Assembly: GCA_003232965.1 (NCBI GenBank)
Contig: QIKG01000214.1
Coordinates: forward strand, 1 to 8,330
Direction of reading: 5' to 3'
From: Oceanospirillales bacterium
Lineage (GTDB): Bacteria > Pseudomonadota > Gammaproteobacteria > Xanthomonadales > SZUA-36
DNA: 8,330 nt
Notes under the pieces: generated by a model
Seen by the model: only the letters and a program-made list of their open reading frames with translations
Told to the model about the DNA's origin: nothing
Databases searched by the model: none
Position numbers and translations under genes: made by a program
In this document: positions 7,053 through 8,330 of the stretch, piece after piece
Numbering within the stretch: the stretch's first letter is position 1
Layout: each line of letters begins with the position of its first letter

Positions 7053-7215
7053 TGGTTACTCACTGTCACGCAGAGTTCATTAAAGCGATGTTTGGTTGGT
7101 TAAATGGGTATTAGGTTTTAGGGTGGTTGAGATGGAGCTCGCTAAATAGCAGGTCTCCTGATTAAAGTTAATCACCGGAAGGTTTTTGAAAAAAATTGAG
7201 GAGTTGGAGGCTTAG
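7053..7215 (+). promoter_or_regulatory. fliD-fliS intergenic region
   Basis: This 163-base spacer is unusually long for genes that are commonly co-transcribed. It contains a GGTT-rich stretch (about 7091-7130), a weak stem-loop GGAG...GCT-aaat-AGC...CTCC (7134-7158), a perfect palindrome (7160-7173) and four GGA triplets (7134, 7177, 7200, 7206). The last of these is part of the fliS Shine-Dalgarno. I see no sigma-28 promoter and no convincing sigma-54 promoter. It may hold an unrecognised promoter or leader for fliS-fliT. Confidence 0.4.
7160..7173. repeat. Perfect palindrome GATTAA-AG-TTAATC upstream of fliS
   Basis: Two exact six-base half sites are separated by AG, 43 bases before the fliS start. 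A two-base centre is too tight for an RNA hairpin loop, so a dimeric DNA-binding protein site is the better reading than a terminator. No T-run follows. The half site does not match a regulator I recognise. Confidence 0.4.
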
Positions 7216-7671
7216 ATGAGACAGACAGACGCACGCACTGCTTTGAATCAATATGCGAAAGTAAAAAATGGTACTGGAGTGGTTGAAGCAACCCCTCATC
7301 GTTTGATTCAGATGTTGATGGAGGGTGCGCTTGATAAAATAGCGATAGCCAAGTTCCATATTGAACAAAATGAGGTGGGGTCGAAAGGTGAAAATATCAG
7401 CACGGCATTGTCAATAATTGATGGGCTTAGAGTGAGTCTTGATAAATCGGCGGGTGGTGAGATTGCTGAAAATCTTGATGCACTTTATGAATATATGGGC
7501 TTTGTCCTGGTTGAGGCGAATTTGAATAATAATATTACTCAGTTGGATGAAGTTTCAAGCTTGTTGAAAGAACTCAAAAGCGCCTGGGATGCAATTCCTG
7601 GTGATGTGATTATGGATCATGCGACTAAAGTGAAGGGTGAAGATGGCAAGGCGGTCTCTAATGGCGGTTAA
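7216..7671 (+). CDS. fliS: Flagellin export chaperone FliS
   Basis: FliS binds the disordered C-terminal D0 of FliC in the cytoplasm, prevents early polymerisation and delivers it to the export gate. The 151 aa are close to, or slightly longer than, the family norm (about 125-145). Family features are visible: an N-terminal Tyr segment (ALNQYAKV, 9-16), the helix start ATPHRLIQMLMEGALDKI (25-42), LRVSLDKSAGGEIAENLDALYEYM (71-94) and the closing LLKELKSAWDAIP (116-128). After this comes a short polar tail (KVKGEDGKAVSNGG) that is not conserved in the family. The start has a good GGAGG five bases upstream. Its client here would be the 1104-residue flagellin. The C-terminal D0 that FliS recognises is fully conserved in that flagellin, so a normal interaction is expected. 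Confidence 0.96.
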   Translation: MRQTDARTALNQYAKVKNGTGVVEATPHRLIQMLMEGALDKIAIAKFHIEQNEVGSKGENISTALSIIDGLRVSLDKSAGGEIAENLDALYEYMGFVLVEANLNNNITQLDEVSSLLKELKSAWDAIPGDVIMDHATKVKGEDGKAVSNGG

Positions 7672-7702
7672 TATTGGTAAGCTGCCGGAATAGATGGCTG
7701 CC

Positions 7703-7712
7703 AAGGGGGGGG
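7703..7712 (+). promoter_or_regulatory. Eight-G tract serving as the fliT ribosome binding region
   Basis: AA followed by eight G lies between the fliS stop and the fliT ATG at 7722. AAGGGGGG can pair with the 16S anti-Shine-Dalgarno if one G-U wobble is allowed, and no better site is present. Homopolymers of this length can slip in replication. Such slippage would change the spacing to the start codon rather than break the gene. Confidence 0.5.
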
Positions 7713-7721
7713 CGACTAAAC

Positions 7722-8036
7722 ATGAATGATCGTTATGTTCAGCTGGCAATGATCAAAGCGCTGACTGAAAAGATGCTGTTAAATGCAAGACAGCAGCAGT
7801 GGCAGGTAGTCAGGCAGATTGAGACTGAACGTGATACATTAATTCACGCTTTTTTTGAAACACCGCCATCGTTGGCTGAGGCGGAGCATGTTGCTGGTTT
7901 TATACGTGGTGTTTTGACTGCTGATAGAGAAATTATTACCCTTGGTACGAAAGAGAAAAAAGAGATTCTGCAGAACTCCCAGAAAATAAATCGGGGGAAA
8001 GAGGCTTCTCTTGCCTACGGATCCTCGAACAACTAG
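7722..8036 (+). CDS. fliT: FliT-like flagellar chaperone
   Basis: This is a small helical protein (104 aa) directly downstream of fliS, 50 bases after its stop. The FliT family pattern is visible: a first helix with the Trp and the Glu-x-x-Arg motif (QQQWQVVRQIETERDTLIHAFF, split around 24-45), then a helix with the IRGVLTADREIITL segment (61-74), and a final helix ending in a Lys/Ala/Tyr tail (GKEASLAYG, 92-100). In Salmonella, FliT is the chaperone of FliD and also binds FlhDC. In Pseudomonas-type clusters a FliT-like protein takes this position. I chose ATG at 7722. A TTG at 7674 is in frame but would add 16 residues rich in Arg/Gly/Trp that do not resemble the family. Sequence similarity in this family is low, so the name is based on pattern plus position. 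Confidence 0.75.
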   Translation: MNDRYVQLAMIKALTEKMLLNARQQQWQVVRQIETERDTLIHAFFETPPSLAEAEHVAGFIRGVLTADREIITLGTKEKKEILQNSQKINRGKEASLAYGSSNN

Positions 8037-8083
8037 TTAAGTTACCTGGTTGATGTGCCTAAAAACCTGTATCGTTGAGCCTT

Positions 8084-8330
8084 ATGAGTCTGATTAAAAA
8101 GCATAGCGAGCAGTTAGGCGAAGGCGTTATTTATAAAGATATCGTTCCCTTGAAATGGCGCAACATAGCGCGTGAAGAGCTGGAGTTCTCATATCTTAGT
8201 CTGCAGGATGCGAATGAAGAGCTATTGCGCTTCATTACGACTTTAGATGACTTTCATGTTGAAAATCAGGATGAGCTTGGTAGCACTAGTGGCTCTGATT
8301 TGAGCCGGATCGAATTTAAACTCAATCTAT
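8084..8330 (+). CDS. Partial gene, possible PilZ-domain flagellar protein (N-terminus only)
   Basis: The first 82 codons of a gene cut by the window's right edge. ATG at 8084 follows the fliT stop by 47 bases, and an in-frame stop at 8060-8062 rules out a longer start. The Shine-Dalgarno is weak (GAG at 8077-8079). Visible features are YKDIVPLKWRNI (17-28), a helical stretch ANEELLRFITTLDDF (43-57) and SRIEFKLNL at the cut end. This layout resembles the N-terminal region of PilZ-domain proteins found near flagellar genes in Gammaproteobacteria, where a c-di-GMP-binding PilZ domain follows. The PilZ domain itself is not in the window, so the call is tentative. No signal peptide or membrane segment is seen. 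Confidence 0.5.
   Translation, partial: MSLIKKHSEQLGEGVIYKDIVPLKWRNIAREELEFSYLSLQDANEELLRFITTLDDFHVENQDELGSTSGSDLSRIEFKLNL

Noticed and set aside
7124..7139. Sigma-54 promoter (GG-N10-GC at 7125-7138) before fliS
   Set aside because: Only the invariant GG and GC plus two flanking bases match; the rest of TGGCACG-N4-TTGCW does not, so it is likely chance.
7674..7721. Longer fliT start at TTG 7674
   Set aside because: It would begin three bases after the fliS stop without a ribosome site, and the added residues are unlike FliT proteins.
1..8330. CRISPR array, tRNA, rRNA or insertion sequence
   Set aside because: No regularly spaced repeats, cloverleaf-like segment, rRNA sequence or transposase frame was seen on either strand.

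Overview
The window is a flagellar filament locus from a Gram-negative bacterium. It is most like the polar-flagellum clusters of Gammaproteobacteria (order fliC-flaG-fliD-fliS-fliT, as in Pseudomonas and marine relatives). The evidence is the gene order, the gammaproteobacterial-type flagellin ends, a sigma-28 promoter of the enteric/Pseudomonas type and moderate G+C. The genus cannot be told from the sequence.

Layout. Positions 1-769 (minus strand, running off the left edge) hold the N-terminal 256 codons of a tetratricopeptide-repeat protein. Its repeats end in a Cys-Asp-Trp junction typical of OGT/SPINDLY-type (GT41) glycosyltransferases. A 273-base divergent intergenic region follows, with an AT-rich repeat patch, a strong sigma-28 (FliA) promoter and two stem-loops in the flagellin leader. 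Then, all on the plus strand: a very large flagellin (fliC, 1104 aa), flaG, an enlarged filament cap gene (fliD, 671 aa), fliS (flagellin chaperone), a fliT-like chaperone gene, and the first 82 codons of a gene running off the right edge that may encode a PilZ-type c-di-GMP protein. No stretch over 300 bases lacks a gene. The four intergenic gaps over 60 bases are described in the features.

How the genes fit together. FliS holds FliC in the cytoplasm, and FliT (by family) holds FliD. FliD caps the growing filament and folds FliC subunits beneath it, while FlaG influences filament length. The divergent glycosyltransferase-like gene is well placed to modify the Ser/Thr-rich outer domain of the flagellin, but that link is inference.

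The main point of interest is the flagellin. Conserved D0/D1 ends flank an insertion of about 790 residues. The insertion looks like a chain of about six Flagellin-IN-like beta modules, and it contains a 463-residue stretch without a single lysine. The cap protein also carries an extra domain of about 175 residues that includes an IN-like module. Together these suggest a thick, probably glycosylated filament of the giant-flagellin type. All the flagellar genes belong to known families. I do not see a wholly unknown system; what is new here would be the filament architecture and its modification.
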